Program-made: the position numbers and the translations under genes
Part shown: positions 25,233 through 36,345 of the stretch, piece after piece
Numbering within the stretch: position 1 is the first letter of the stretch
Layout: each line of letters opens with the position of its first letter
The notes under the pieces: model-generated
Databases searched by the model: none
Told to the model about the DNA's origin: nothing
The model's input: the letters and a program-made list of their open reading frames with translations, nothing else
DNA from: Nicotiana tabacum
Taxonomy: Eukaryota > Streptophyta > Magnoliopsida > Solanales > Solanaceae
Reading direction: 5' to 3'
Assembly: GCF_000715075.1 (NCBI RefSeq)
Contig: NC_134084.1
Coordinates: 3,598,501 to 3,662,500, forward strand
DNA length: 64,000 nt

Positions 25233-25681
25233 ATGATCTCAAACATGTTATGTGTTTACATGTGTGGCACTGTCATATCTTGGCGATCGACTAAGCAATC
25301 AATCGTGGCTACTTCTTTTAATCATGCTGAGATAATTGCTATTCATGAAGCAAGTCGAGAATGTGTATGGTTGAGGTCTACTATACATCTTATTCGAGAC
25401 AAATGTGGTTTGAAGTGTGATAAACTACCCAAAGTTTTGTATGAAGAAAATACAACATGCATAGCTCAATTAAAGGGAGGATTCATAAAGGAGTTAGGAC
25501 AAAGCACATTTCACCTAAATTATTGTTCACACATGATCTTCAAAAGAATGGTGATATTAATGTGCAACGGATCCGTTCAAGTGATAATATGACTGATTTG
25601 TTCACCAAATATCTACCGGCGTCAACCTTCAAGAAACTAGTGTACAATATTGGGATACGAAGGCTCAACAATGTGAACTGA
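25233..25681 (+). pseudogene. Copia RNase H and pol C-terminus fragment
   Basis: The open stretch 25233-25592 contains the copia RNase H run ISWRSTKQSIVATSFNHAEI and EASRECVWLRS. The final part of pol continues in another frame at 25457-25681 (HDLQKNGDINVQRIRSSDNM, then TDLFTKYLPASTFKKLV). Motif order is normal; the frame change near 25480-25500 and upstream stops make it non-functional. Confidence 0.8.
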
Positions 25682-25898
25682 TAATCTCATCAGGGGAGTT
25701 AATACGCGTTGTACTCTTTTTTCCTTACAAGGTTTTGTCCCATTGGGTTTTCCTTGCAAGGTTTTTAACGAGGCAACCAAAAGTCGTATTTCTAAATATG
25801 TGTACTCTTTTTCCTTCATTAGGATTTTTTTTCCCATAGGGTTTTTTTTCTAATAAGGTTTTAACGAGGCACATTATTTATAGACATCCAAGGGGGAG

Positions 25899-26188
25899 TG
25901 TTATGATAAAAATCAAAATATGGTGGATGTCTACTCTTTCTCCATGATCTTTCTCTCAAATGGTTAATGACATATTCAATGACATATTTTCTATGTTCAA
26001 TGACATATTCCATGACATATTTTCTTCACTTTTCATGCCTATATAAAAGCCTTGTAATAGATAGAAAAATACACACAATTGAAGAAAAAAATCTCTTCCT
26101 TCTCTCTATCTCTATTTCTTGTTCATGTTTTACTAAATTGCTTTTATTTCTTATTCATGTTTTACTAAATTGCTTTTATTTCATAACA
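25899..26188 (+). repeat. 3' LTR of the copia element (290 bp)
   Basis: It starts TGTTATGATA directly after the purine run CCAAGGGGGAG (25889-25898), a typical polypurine tract, and ends ATAACA. A promoter-like CTATATAAAAG lies at about 26039-26049. The LTR end abuts the TATA-like run of subtilase gene 1. No second copy was found in the window, so the LTR call depends on end sequences and the tract. Confidence 0.75.
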
Positions 26189-26200
26189 ATATATATATAG
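26189..26200 (+). promoter_or_regulatory. Candidate TATA box of subtilase gene 1
   Basis: ATATATATATAG lies about 70-80 bp before the ATG at 26269 and is followed by GTACAAACAAGGCAAA. The equivalent place in intact gene 2 reads TATATATACACTAGTT then CAAACAATGCAAA, so the core promoter is recognisable. The copia LTR ends immediately upstream, replacing everything further 5'. Confidence 0.55.
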
Positions 26201-26268
26201 TACAAACAAGGCAAAAAATATCAAACTCTACTTTCCTAATTATTACATCATTAGCCCATTTTCAAGCC

Positions 26269-26891
26269 ATGAAAATCTTTTTGGTTATTTTTTCTATACT
26301 TGGCTTTTTTCATGGCCAAGTTTGCAAAGCGATTCGGAGATATACATAGTTCAAGTTGAATCGCCAGAAAGCCAAATTAGCATTCAATCAACAAGAACGA
26401 ATTTGGAAAGCTGGTATAGTTCTTTCTTGACAAAAACCATAGCAACTACTGGCTCAGACGAAGATCAACCGCGGTTGATATATTCATATCACAATGTGAT
26501 GAAAGGTTTTGCAGCAAGATTATCAGCAGAGGAAGTGAAAGAAATGGAGAAGAAACCAGGCTTTATATCAGCACGGCCGCAAAGGATATTGTTTTTACAC
26601 ACAACACATAGTCCAAGTTTTCTTGGATTGCAACAGAACATGGGGTTGTGGAGGGATTCTAACTATGGAAAAGGTGTGATCGTTGGAGTTTTGGACACTG
26701 GGATTTATCCTGACCATCCATCATTTAGCGATAAAGGAATGCCGCCTCCGCCTGCTGAATGGAAGGGCAAATGTGAATCAAACTTCACTACAAAATGTAA
26801 CAACAAGCTCATTGGCGCGAGGACTTTTGGACAAGCTAGTGAATCGCCGCTTGATGATAATGGACATGGTACACATACGGCTAGTACTATT
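26269..26891 (+). pseudogene. Subtilisin-like protease gene 1 (P69/SBT1 type), 5' part
   Basis: The 5' portion of a secreted subtilase interrupted at 26892 by a retrotransposon. Translation from the ATG at 26269 gives a signal peptide-like start, MKIFLVIFSILG. A one-base deletion in the T run near 26310, compared with gene 2, puts the rest in another frame, open from 26322 onward. That frame carries the inhibitor-type propeptide ([20 protein letters not shown]), the catalytic Asp in GVLDTGIYPDHPSF and the catalytic His in [11 protein letters not shown]. Reading ends 90 bp inside the LTR, at 26981. Loss of the signal peptide and the insertion each suffice to inactivate it. Plant subtilases of this group usually lack introns, as here. 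Assignment to P69-like proteins is by overall resemblance. Confidence 0.9.
26887..26891. repeat. Left target-site duplication CTATT
   Basis: CTATT precedes the LTR at 26892 and recurs right after the element at 36924-36928. This exact 5-bp duplication proves insertion into the subtilase coding sequence. Confidence 0.95.
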
Positions 26892-27445
26892 TGTTTCACC
26901 AAAAATCTGAGTCCTTGGTCAAAGCTAAAAGAGAAATTCGGGTTACTGATAATCAGGAGACAAAAAATAAAAATCTTTTGAGAACAATGGTAGAAGGTAA
27001 ATAGATAAGTATTTCAATGAATTCTCAATAGTATTCCGTGTCCTTACAAATGATGATACTTCTTCCTTTTATAGATCATTCTAGGTAAAGAAATAAAGCC
27101 TCAACTTTAATGATATAATCATGAGCAATAAATGACATTAAATAAGCCGTTATACAATCATTCCTATTAAATACCAACTTTATAACGTATCAGACATTTA
27201 ATAATGAATTTGGACTCCTTTCTGTCATCTAATCCTTGCTTTCAATGCCTTCTAATCCGTTGGCTGTAAATAATTTAAATTGGTACGAGACTCGTATCTA
27301 TACGTCGTCTCGTGCTTATTTAAATTCTTCTTCCCGTAGCTGTTTTCACCGTGCCTCTTAGTCAATTGCTGTTCTTTGACCATTCAACTAATCCACGTGT
27401 CATGCCACATCATTTTTAATATAAATTCAGTTTTTTTCCAATACA
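26892..27445 (-). repeat. 3' LTR of the Tat-type element (554 bp)
   Basis: It starts TGTTTCACC and ends CCAATACA on the plus strand and is nearly identical to 36369-36923. It lies on the left because the element reads on the minus strand. Confidence 0.96.
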
Positions 27446-27467
27446 GATAGTCCCCCCACTTTCCATT
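27446..27467 (-). other. Polypurine tract of the Tat-type element
   Basis: On the minus strand, GGAAAGTGGGGGGAC, followed by TATC, precedes the TGTATTGG start of the 3' LTR. Position and purine content identify it. Confidence 0.8.
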
Positions 27468-27773
27468 TTTTTTATCAATTAAATAATTGGGAAGTGGATC
27501 TTCATGTAAAAAGAACTTTTGCCACAATTAATGCTCATGACAGTACTAACGTCTCAGCAGTCTTTTCCATTTAATGTTCTGTCCATGTGTCATTTTATAA
27601 TTGATTCCGCTATTCATACCCTTCTTCGAGACTTCTTCATTCTCACTATTTACGAAGTGATAGCTGCCTTTATTATAGGCTTTTCATCATTATACTTAAA
27701 AAGTTGACGGTTCCCATTTTACACATAACTTTGTCTTCTTCACAAATCTTCAGCACATACTTTCTTCTTAACA

Positions 27774-29693
27774 ATGTCTTCTTCAAACCCTAACCGTAAA
27801 AAAGTTCCAATTCTAGATCAGTTCCCCAACGCCCCTGTTAGACACAGAAGAGGCGGAGGAAGTAGGCTTCGAACAGGGTTAGAATCTACGCGAGGCGGTT
27901 CCTCTGGTTCTTCTTCAAGGAGTTTTATCCCAAAAGCCCCTTCTTCTAAAAGTAGGGAAATTCTTGATACTTCTCAAGAACCCTCAGTTGATGATATAGT
28001 TCCCGGAGATTTGTCTTTTGAAAGTGACAAAACGTCTCTTCAAAAACAAATTAAAAATTTAGAAAGAGCCGATACTTACCCAACATTAGTAACCGAGCTT
28101 ACAATCCCCACCATAAGAAGAGATTGTAACTGGAAGGATAGTCTCCGAATGTCAATTCCTTCCCCAAATCAAAGAATTTCCTCTTTTAGAAATGGGTATT
28201 CTTCTGTTTACACTTACCCCTTCACTTTAGGTTTTAATCCTCCGATTGACCCAGTTATTCTCGATTTTTGTCGTTTCTTTACCATTTGTTTGGCCCAAAT
28301 TGGTCCATTGGTGTGGAGAACAGTGGCTTGTTTGAGATATTTATCATCCAAGGCCAATGTCAATTTCACCTTTTCTCATCTCATTCATCTATACCATCCC
28401 AACTTAATACGCCATGGGGTTTTCACCTTAACTGCAAGGAGCAAAAAGTTTTGGTAAACCCTGAGGATGACAGAGATCGTGGATGGTATATCCGTTACGT
28501 TGCTGTCCGTACAGTGGATTTGATTGGCGAAACAAATATTCTCTTTCCTGAGAAGTGGAATTTTGAATGTAAGTTTCCTCTGCTGCTCCTCTTCCCTCTG
28601 TTCATCATACAGAGACAGGTTCTAGCAGCGGAAATATGACAATGAGAAGTGTTACTTTGGAGGTTCCTGCCAATCATAGCCTACTGAGGAAGACCGGCAG
28701 AGCCGATGTTTGGCTCGAACCTCTAATTGGAGATATCGAGAAGAAGAAGATGGAGAGCCATAGCTGCTTAACTTTGATGAACGACATAGTTCATTCTACT
28801 TTGAAGGTATTTCTACCAACAAGTTTTTTTCTCTTTTTTTTTTAAAATTATCTTCAATTTCTCATTTCCATGACTTACCTCTGTAGGCTAACCTTATTAG
28901 CACGGAATTAATGAGAAGAATTTCCTTACTGGAAAGAAAAGCTCGTGAGTCTGAAAAGTCTGTCCACGAGGCTGAGGAAATAGCTAGGGGAGCCCAACTT
29001 GAAGCAACCAACTGGAAGGAGCAGTTCGAAAATGCTCAAGGGACTATAGAAGAGTTGCAAGAAGATAAAAACCTCCTAGAGCAGCAAAACCGTGGTTTAA
29101 CTTCTGAACTGGCAACAGTCAAAGCCTCTTCAAGCCAATTGAAAAGAGACAAAGAGCTTTTGGAATGCTCTTTGTCAGAACAATTATCCAGAGCTAGTGA
29201 AGAAGTTAGAGAGCTGAAGACACTTTTGGCTAAAAAGGAAGAATATGCAGGAGAGTTAGTGCAAAGCTTGACTCAAGCTCAGGCTGACTTACAGACTTCT
29301 TCTGACGAGATTCAAGCCTTGAAGAGTTCTCATGCTTCTCTTGAAGCTTCCCTTGATTCCCATTTAGCTGAAAATCAAATTTTAAAAAACGATCTTGCTA
29401 TGTGGGAAAAGGAATATGGACTTCTAGAGGAAAATTTTAACATAGAAGTGAGTTGGGCTTTTCTGAATTCTCGTCGTGATACTTTGACGGAAGCTGCTCA
29501 AGAGGGTTTTGACTTGCAGTCTGAACTGGCCAAAGTCATAGATACCATCGAGAAAAGCCAGCAGTCTACTGATACTCCTTCTCCTGCCCTTGAAGTTCCT
29601 GAAAATGTTGCTATTCCAGCTTCAGAGGGTGAATCTTCTACAACCCAGTCTGTGGAAGTTGAAGCCTCCGTGACAACCCCCTCAATTGAATGA
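27774..29693 (+). CDS. Additional gene antisense to gag-pol: PF04195-like domain plus coiled coil, spliced
   Basis: A plus-strand gene within the minus-strand element. Exon 1 starts at the ATG at 27774: Ser/Arg/Gly-rich N-terminus, then a domain around residues 120-215 (SVYTYPFTLGFNPPIDPVIL, FCRFFTICLAQIGPLVWRTV) like the plant 'putative gypsy type transposon' family PF04195. At about 28446 the frame moves one step into NPEDDRDRGWYIRYV; near 28570 it moves again to a frame open through VSSAAPLPSVHHTETGSSSG and MNDIVHSTLK. An 80-nt GT-AG intron (28807-28886) separates exon 2, which reads on in phase as a roughly 200-residue heptad-rich coiled coil (ERKARESEKSVHEAEEIARG onward) and a Ser/Thr/Glu-rich tail to a TGA. 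The one-base shifts may be true lesions or assembly errors. Function is unknown. Confidence 0.7.
28807..28886 (+). other. Spliceosomal intron in the antisense gene
   Basis: The donor is AAG/GTATTTC at 28806/28807 and the acceptor is CTCTGTAG/GCT at 28886/28887. The intron is 80 nt, rich in T, with an in-frame stop. It falls in phase 0, and both flanking exons stay in one frame after removal (STLK then ANLISTEL). Length and composition are those of ordinary plant introns. Confidence 0.7.
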
Positions 29694-30733
29694 TGGTTTT
29701 ATCTCTTAGTTTTTTTAAAGGATTTTTTGGTGATAGTCTCCAATTATCATAATGGGGCACTTGTATAAACTTTTATTGACTAAGTTTCTACTTAGTCTTT
29801 TTAATTATATCAAGAAGTTTTATTAGTACTTCAATGTGTTCTACTCTTGCCTTTTCTTTACTTATTTAGGACTTATAGAATAGTTTAGAATTTTTATCTT
29901 TTGAAAATGCTTTATGATTCTTCCCATGACTTATTGACATGAGGCTTATAAAAGAGGGCCCTTTTATTTTATCGACACTTAATGAAGAAGACGTCTCAAC
30001 TTCATAATGGTGTTAAAATACGATGAAAGTAATAGGAAAGCACACGTTTTGTATGAAACAACTTTGGCAAGTTTTCATTCATAAACTTTTAACAAGTGTT
30101 TGACTGTTACATGTATTACAATACATCTACAACTTTTCTCGTAACTGTTTTTCTTGTAACAGATTTGTAAATAACAGAGTTTAAACAAGGTTTTTTTTTA
30201 TAACCTGTTTCAATACATAGTCATGACCCTATCTTTACATGTTAAGAAGGGTTTGAGAGGTGACTTTATTTATGAGTTTGAGAGATGACTCTGTTGTTCT
30301 CATGAATGCTGAAGACTTCATAACTTCTTCTCAACACTTGCTTCTTTGTGGCCGATTTTTATTCGATACTCGTATTTGTTTCTTTGCACCTATCTGTGTA
30401 TAATATGTAGTCCCCCAAGTGTTCGAGCGGTGAAGTATGAAGCCTCGAGCACTTGTTTATTTCTTTTACTTTGGCCCTTTACCTGAAATAGAAAGATATA
30501 CGGGACTCGACGGTGTGATTATAGATGAAGACTGCCTAACTCGTGTGTATTTCCATCAGATTAATTGTAACCCTGGGCTAGGAATTTAAGCATACTCCAT
30601 TTTTCCTTGCAGGTTGTGACTCATCATTTGGCACGAGTTAGGATATTTAGCCTAGCATCTAAAATTGTTAGTAAAATATTAATAAACCAAGAGAAGAATT
30701 TTTACATGATGATACCTGACCGTAGGTACTTTC
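29694..30733. other. Spacer between the antisense gene and pol (convergent ends)
   Basis: An AT-rich stretch inside the element between the plus-strand stop at 29693 and the minus-strand integrase end at 30734. I see no ORF with family resemblance. It must hold the 3' ends of both convergent transcripts. Confidence 0.5.
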
Positions 30734-32683
30734 TTAAAAGTAATATCTTTTTAAGTGGACAGCATTCCAATGAGAGGGTAAAACTTTACCATCCATTGTT
30801 TCCAACTGGTATGCTCCTTTTCCCGCAATGCCACGGACTTTGTATGGTCCTTCCCATGTTGGACTTAGCTTTCCTGAGTTAACAGCTTTTGTAAATTGGA
30901 ACACCTTTTTAAGCACGAAGTCCCCAATTTTGAAAAATCTGAGGCGTGCTTTCCTGTTGTAATATCGTTCTATTACTTGCTTTTGTGCTGCCATCCTTAT
31001 CAAAGCAGCTTCTCTTCTTCCTTCAAGTAAATCTAGGCTAACCCGCATCTCTTCATTATTGGATTCCTCCGTTGCCTGATCGTACCGTGTGCTTGGCTCA
31101 CCTATTTCAACTGGTATTAAGGCTTTCGTACCATAAACCATCGAAAATGGTGTTTCTCCAGTGCCTGTTTTGGTCGTTGTACGATAAGCCCATAGTACTC
31201 CGGGTAACACCTCAGGCCAATTACCTTTTGAATCTTGTAACCTCTTTTTCAAGTTATTGATAATAACTTTGTTAGTTGATTCCGCTTGTCCATTCCCCAC
31301 TGGATGATATGGCGTAGATGTTATTCTTTTGATCTGCCAACTTCGAAGAAATTCTGTAACTTGTGCTCCAATGAATTGTGGTCCATTGTCACATACGATC
31401 TCCTTTGGTACTCCAAAGCGGCATATTATATTTCGCCATATGAAGTCTTTAACTTCTTTTTCTCGTACCTGTTTAAATGCCCCTGCTTCTACCCATTTAG
31501 TGAAATAATCTGTAAGTACAAGTAGAAATTTTACCTGACCTTTTGCTTGTGGAAGTGGACCTACGATATCCATTCCCCATTTCATAAAGGGCCAAGGGGC
31601 TAAAACAGGATGTAGTAACTCAGCTGGTCTGTGCATATTATTGTCGTACCTTTGACATTTATCACATTTGGACACGAAACTGGTTGCCTCTTCTTCCATC
31701 TTAGGCCAATAATATCCTGTGCGAATTAACGTTCTTACCAGTGACCGTCCTCCTGCGTGATTCCCACAATGTCCTTCATGTACTTCTCTCATGACATATT
31801 CGGTTTGAGAAGGGCCGAGACACCTTGCTAGTGGTCCGCCGAACATCTTTCGATAAAGATTACCTTGATATAAACAATATCGTGCAACTTTTTTGCGAAG
31901 CGCGTAAGCCTTTCCTTTGTCATTAGGCACGGTTCCGTGCTGTAAAAAGGCAACAATTTCATTTCTCCAATCCCATGTTAGATGATTAAAATTTACCTCG
32001 TTTTTGTCAGGTTCAAGAACGGAATGAAATAGATGTATGACTGAAGCATCTGTATTGTTTGCCACGTCTACTGCGGATGCAAGGTTTGCTAAAACATCTG
32101 CCTCTACATTCTCATCTCTAGGGATTTGCACTACTTTCCAAGTTTGGAATTGCTTTATTAACTCACGTACCTTTGCGAGGTATTCTTGCATTCGTGACTC
32201 TCTGGTTGTGTAAGTCCCCAGCATCTGATTAACCACGAGTTGAGAATCATTCTTGATTATAATCTGTGTTATGCCGAGTTCTCGTGCCAATTCTAAACCT
32301 GCAATTACAGCTTCATATTCTGCTTCATTGTTAGTTATAGAATGACATTTTATAGCCTGTCTAATGGTCTCACCCGCAGGTGGTACGAGGACTATTCCTA
32401 AGCCTGCCCCTTTTACATTAGATGAACCGTTAGTGTATAAAACCCAAGTCCCCGGGTTCGCACCATTAAAAACTAATAATTCTTTTTCTGCTTCTAAATG
32501 CATCCCCTGGCTAAAATCAGCCACGAAATCAGCTAGTACTTGAGACTTTATAGCGGTCCTGGGTTGATAAATAACTTCATATTCACTTAGTTCTATAGCC
32601 CATTTTGCTAATCTTCCTGAAAGTTCATGTTTATGCAAAATATTTCGAAGCGGAAAGCAGTAACTACAACAATGGGATGACAT
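30734..32683 (-). pseudogene. RNase H and integrase of the Tat-type pol
   Basis: A 649-codon open frame. RNase H spans about residues 70-210. The usual first catalytic Asp is replaced by Asn in VLYTNGSSNVKG, while TNNEAEYEAVI, IKNDSQLVV and NVEADVLANLAS keep the later acidic residues. The integrase zinc module follows (EVHEGHCGNHAGG, KCDKCQRY). The catalytic core has Asp in WGMDIVGPLP, Asp in VCDNGPQF and Glu in NGQAESTNK. The C-terminus ends HWNAVHLKRYYF. It overlaps the RT frame in another phase: compared with the expected reading, one base is missing near 32652 in a short G run of the plus strand. Pol therefore cannot be translated as one protein as written. Confidence 0.88.
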
Positions 32684-34032
32684 TGAAAATAAGGTCTTAA
32701 CTTTCTAGATGCCATGACCAAAGCTAATACTAATTTTTCTAGCTGTGGGTATCGTGTCTCAGCTTCCAATAAGGACTTACTTACATAATAATTAGGATAT
32801 TGTTTACCTTGGTCCTCGCAGACTAAAACAGCACTTACCGCGACTTCAGATATGGCCAGATAAATGAGAAGTTTTTCCCCTACCTTCGGTTTTGCCAACA
32901 ACGGTGGTTTTGACAAATAAGTTTTCAAATTTCTAAGGGCTTGCTGACAATCTTCATTCCATTCAAAATGATCTTGCTTTTTAAGTGCAGAGAAAAACTT
33001 AAAACACCTTTCTGAGGATTTGGAAATAAATCTCCCCAAAGCTGCAATTCTTCCCGTTAATCGTTGTACTTCCTTTTTATTAGTAAGGATATCCGGGATT
33101 TCTTCTATTGCTTTGATCTGAGAAGGATTCACTTCAATACCACGGTTAGAAACAAGAAAACCCAAAAACTTACCTGATGCAACTCCAAATGCACATTTTT
33201 CTGGGTTGAGTTTCATATTAAATTTTCGCAAAATTTCAAAAGTAATAGATAGATGAGAAATATGATCATGAGATTGCTGGGTTTTGACGAGCATATCGTC
33301 TATATATACCTCCATTGTTTTCCCTAAATGTTCTTGGAACATTTTGGTGACCAACCTTTGATAGGTTGCCCCAGCATTTTTGAGACCAAAGGGCATTACT
33401 TTATAACAATAAGTCCCCCTGTCTGTGATGAAAGAAGTTTTTTCTTCATCACCAGGATCCATTTTGATTTGATTATATCCTGAGTACGCATCTAAAAAAC
33501 TTAAAATTTCATGACCTGCGGTCGCATCAATTAGTTGATCTATATGTGGTAAGGGAAAGGAATCTTTTGGACAGGCTTTATTTAAATCAGTATAATCTAC
33601 ACAAACACGCCACTTACCATTTTTCTTGGGTACAACCACCGTATTAGCTAACCAAGTTGGATATTTTACCTCACGGATTGATCCGATTTTTAATAATTTT
33701 TGGACTTCATCCTGAATCACCTGGTTCTTGAAAGCACCTTGTTTCCGTTTCTTTTGCTTTATTGGTGTGAAAGAAGGGTCCTCGTTGAGTTTGTGAGTCA
33801 TCACATTTGGTGGTATCCCTGTCATATCAGCGTGGGACCAAGCAAAGCAATCTAAGTTAGCTTTTAAAAATTCGATTATCATACCTCGCATGTTCGTGTT
33901 TAAATTAGCCCCGATATAAACCTTCCGTTCAGGCTGTTGATCAAATAACATCACTGCATCAAGCTCTTCAATTGTCGTTTTGATGCTTTCATTCTCTTCA
34001 GGTTCTTGAATTGTGTCAGGCCTTGAGTCCAA
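32608..34032 (-). pseudogene. Reverse transcriptase of the Tat-type pol
   Basis: A 474-codon open frame with a complete Ty3/gypsy RT: FLKANLDCFAWSHADMTGIP, KYPTWLANTVVVPKKNGKWR, VDYTDLNKACPKDSFPLP, GYNQIKM, MPFGLKNAGATYQRLV, the catalytic EVYIDDMLVKT, KCAFGVASGKFLGFLVSNRG, and the connection and start of RNase H (LLIYLAISEVAVSAVLV, LRPYFQCHPIVVV). The last 30 or so codons are out of phase with the domain, which continues in the RNase H-integrase frame. The upstream edge at 34032 is a methionine inside the polyprotein, not a proven start. Confidence 0.88.
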
Positions 34033-34095
34033 ATCTGTTTTCTCTTGTTCAGTTGAAGTTTGATCTTTTTTACTTTCAATTGTTTCCTGTAATTG

Positions 34096-34875
34096 CTATT
34101 TTGCTTTATTTACGGCGCTCGTACTTGTTACAGCGTTGACATTTCTAGCCATCTGCTGATCCCCACGAATTTGACAAATTCCCCATGGTGATGGGAATTT
34201 GATAACCTGATGCAGGGTTGATGGGACAACATCCATATCGTGTATCCATGGCCTTCCCATGATCATATTGTAGGCCATTTCCATATCAACTACCTGAAAT
34301 TTAGTTTCCTTCACAACACCCATAGCAAAAGTTGTTAGTATTACCTCACCTTTTGTTACTACACTTGAATTGTCGAAGCCTGACAAGGTGTGCGCCTTGG
34401 GTAACATTTTGTCTTCAGCTTGCATTTCCCGCAGTACCCTTAGTAATATAATATTTACAGAACTTCCTGGATCAATCAAAACTCGCTTTACATTAGTATC
34501 ATATACAAGTAAAGATATTACCAGTGCATCATTATGTGGAGTTGTCACTCCTTCGTTATCTGCGTCATCGAATGAAATGCTTTCATTGTCAAGGACCTGC
34601 CGCACCCGTTTCCCGTGTGTAATCGTTACCTTAGAAACCTTGTTGGAAGCTGTGTAAGTTATGCCATGAATATCTTCTCCCCCGCTTATGAGATTCACTG
34701 TCCTCTTGGGTGAAGGAGGTTGTGGTGGTTCTTGTCTGTTTTTCATATAAGCTTGTTTTCCTTTCTCACTAAATAACTCAGTGAGGTATCCTTGCTTCAA
34801 TAAATGATCTACTTCACTTTGCAGGAATCTGCATTCTGAAGTTTTATGCCCGTGATCGTTGTGAATTCGCACCAA
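34096..34875 (-). pseudogene. Gag end and protease of the Tat-type element
   Basis: A 259-codon frame. It starts inside a His/Cys-rich run (NDHGHKTSECRFLQSEVDHL) that usually follows gag in this clade. It includes the retropepsin region KRVLIDPGSSVNIILLRVL, with the catalytic Asp followed by Pro where Thr, Ser or Gly is usual, and the later AYNMIMGRPWIHDM motif. The frame is separated from gag by a TGA near 34933-34937 and a one-base shift near 34868. Confidence 0.8.
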
Positions 34876-34934
34876 TGATCCGGATTGCGTCTACTTGGAT
34901 TTGACCGTATTTCTTTCAGCCACCGTACCTTATC

Positions 34935-36300
34935 TCACATGCTTCTTAAAACAGCTACGAGCTCGGAGGTAGAGACGTTAAAATTATATCCACCGAATCG
35001 TGCCTTTAAACTCCTATCATCATCACGTGATTCTTGTCTATTCCGATCATTCCTGAACTTTGAAGAAGAGCCAGAATCCCGGTTCCTTGACTTTTGATCG
35101 TATTGCTGGTTATCTTGCTTCGACCGTGGGTCCTTTCCTGCGGGTCCCATATATGGATCATACCTGTTTTTACCTGATCTTTTTTCGGAATCTGACCTTC
35201 GGGTACCGCCCCTTTCTTCATGATGGAGCTTAGGTACGGTATCTTCTTCGATTCGCAGCTTCGTGCTATACCTGTTGTAAACATCATTCCATGTGGTTGC
35301 AGGAAATTCTCGAAGACTTTCTTTGAGTCGTCTCGTGGCTTCAGAACTTTTGTCATTTAAATTACTTGCAAAATCTATAGCTGCCCAATTGTCTGGCACA
35401 CGAGGTAGAGTCATTCTTTCACGTTGGAATCTATCAACGAAGTTTCTAAGCAACTACGAATCCCCTTGTTTGATTTTGAAAATATCTTCCATCCTTTTCT
35501 CAACTTTTTGTGCTCCCGAATGTGCTTTAATAAAAGAATCTGCAAGCTCAGCAAAAGAATTAATAGAATTTTCAGATAAAAGAGAATACCAGGTTAATGC
35601 ACCCTTGGTGAGTGTTTCTCCAAATTTCTTGACCAATACTGATTCAATTTCTTGTTTGGTCAAGTCGTTGCCTTTCACGCCGGTTGTAAATGCAGTCACG
35701 TGGGTCTGTAGTACCATCATATTTCGGGATGTCAGGCATTTTGAATTTTTTCGGAATTGGAAGGGGAGCAGCACTAGGCTTCCATGGTTGTTGTGAGTAT
35801 TTGTCCATGTCTACTCCTTTTATTACAGGTGGAACTCCAGGGATTTGTTCTATTCGTTCATTTTGTTCCTTCAGCTGTTTCTGCAAGGTTAGTACTAAAT
35901 TTTGCAAATATGAATTATTTAAATTACCTGGTCCCCCTTCTTGTGGTTCACTGGGGGTTGCTCCGTTTCCAGAATTATCAAGACCAGAACGGGGGTTCTC
36001 CAATGTATTATTATTAGGAGTCGGTGTAGGTGGCGCAGCAGGCAATCGACTAACAAGTGCCTGAAGTGCTTTGCCGACTTGTGCATCGATTAGCTTTTGC
36101 AAAGCTTCAGTTGTAACTCCTTCAAAATGTTCAGATTGCTCTTGTTGATCAGCACGGGATTCAGTAACAGAAGTTCCTTCACGAGATTGACGTGGTGAAT
36201 TTAAAGGAGAGGGAACCACGATATCTTGATTTTGATGTATTTGATTCTCATGGTTTCCCAATGTGTTGTTACTGTTGTTGTCGGCGTTATTGTTTGACAT
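34935..36300 (-). pseudogene. Gag of the Tat-type element, with one nonsense codon and a frame change
   Basis: The natural start is at 36300 (MSNNNADNNSNN), about 45 nt after the primer site. The first frame runs to 35644 and includes a coiled-coil-like LQNLVLTLQKQLKEQNERIE and FKMPDIPKYDGTTDPRD. Reading passes to a second frame at about 35700 (VTAFTTGVKGNDLT; gag core ALTWYSLLSENSINSFAELA). An in-frame TAG lies at about 35451-35456, and the frame continues to 34935 with a basic Arg/Ser/Asp-rich tail. Gag would build the particle that packages element RNA; as written it is not continuous. Confidence 0.82.
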
Positions 36301-36345
36301 GGTGACGATAATAGATAAGATATAGCTTAAAAGGAAAGATTATCA

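Larger units (their letters stand above)
21850..26188 (+). mobile_element. Decayed Ty1/copia retrotransposon, 5' end not located
   Basis: Plus-strand remnants appear in copia order. A basic Asn/His-rich gag tail lies near 22130-22200. Integrase traces follow near 23000-23350 (a GSIMMRK-like run at about 23010). Reverse transcriptase is at 24563-24954, RNase H at 25233-25681, and the 3' LTR at 25899-26188. Integrase before RT is the diagnostic Ty1/copia arrangement. Frames change many times and stops are frequent, so the element is dead. I found no 5' LTR or primer site; the left boundary is a guess. Confidence 0.75.

Noticed and set aside
28569..28618. A second intron (50 nt) in the antisense gene
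   Set aside because: GT-AG borders in a consistent phase exist, but 50 nt is short for a plant intron. The downstream frame is also open through most of the interval, so a one-base shift explains it more simply.
30607..31525. Plus-strand ORFs opposite the Tat-type integrase
   Set aside because: They overlap well-conserved minus-strand integrase codons and have no recognisable content.
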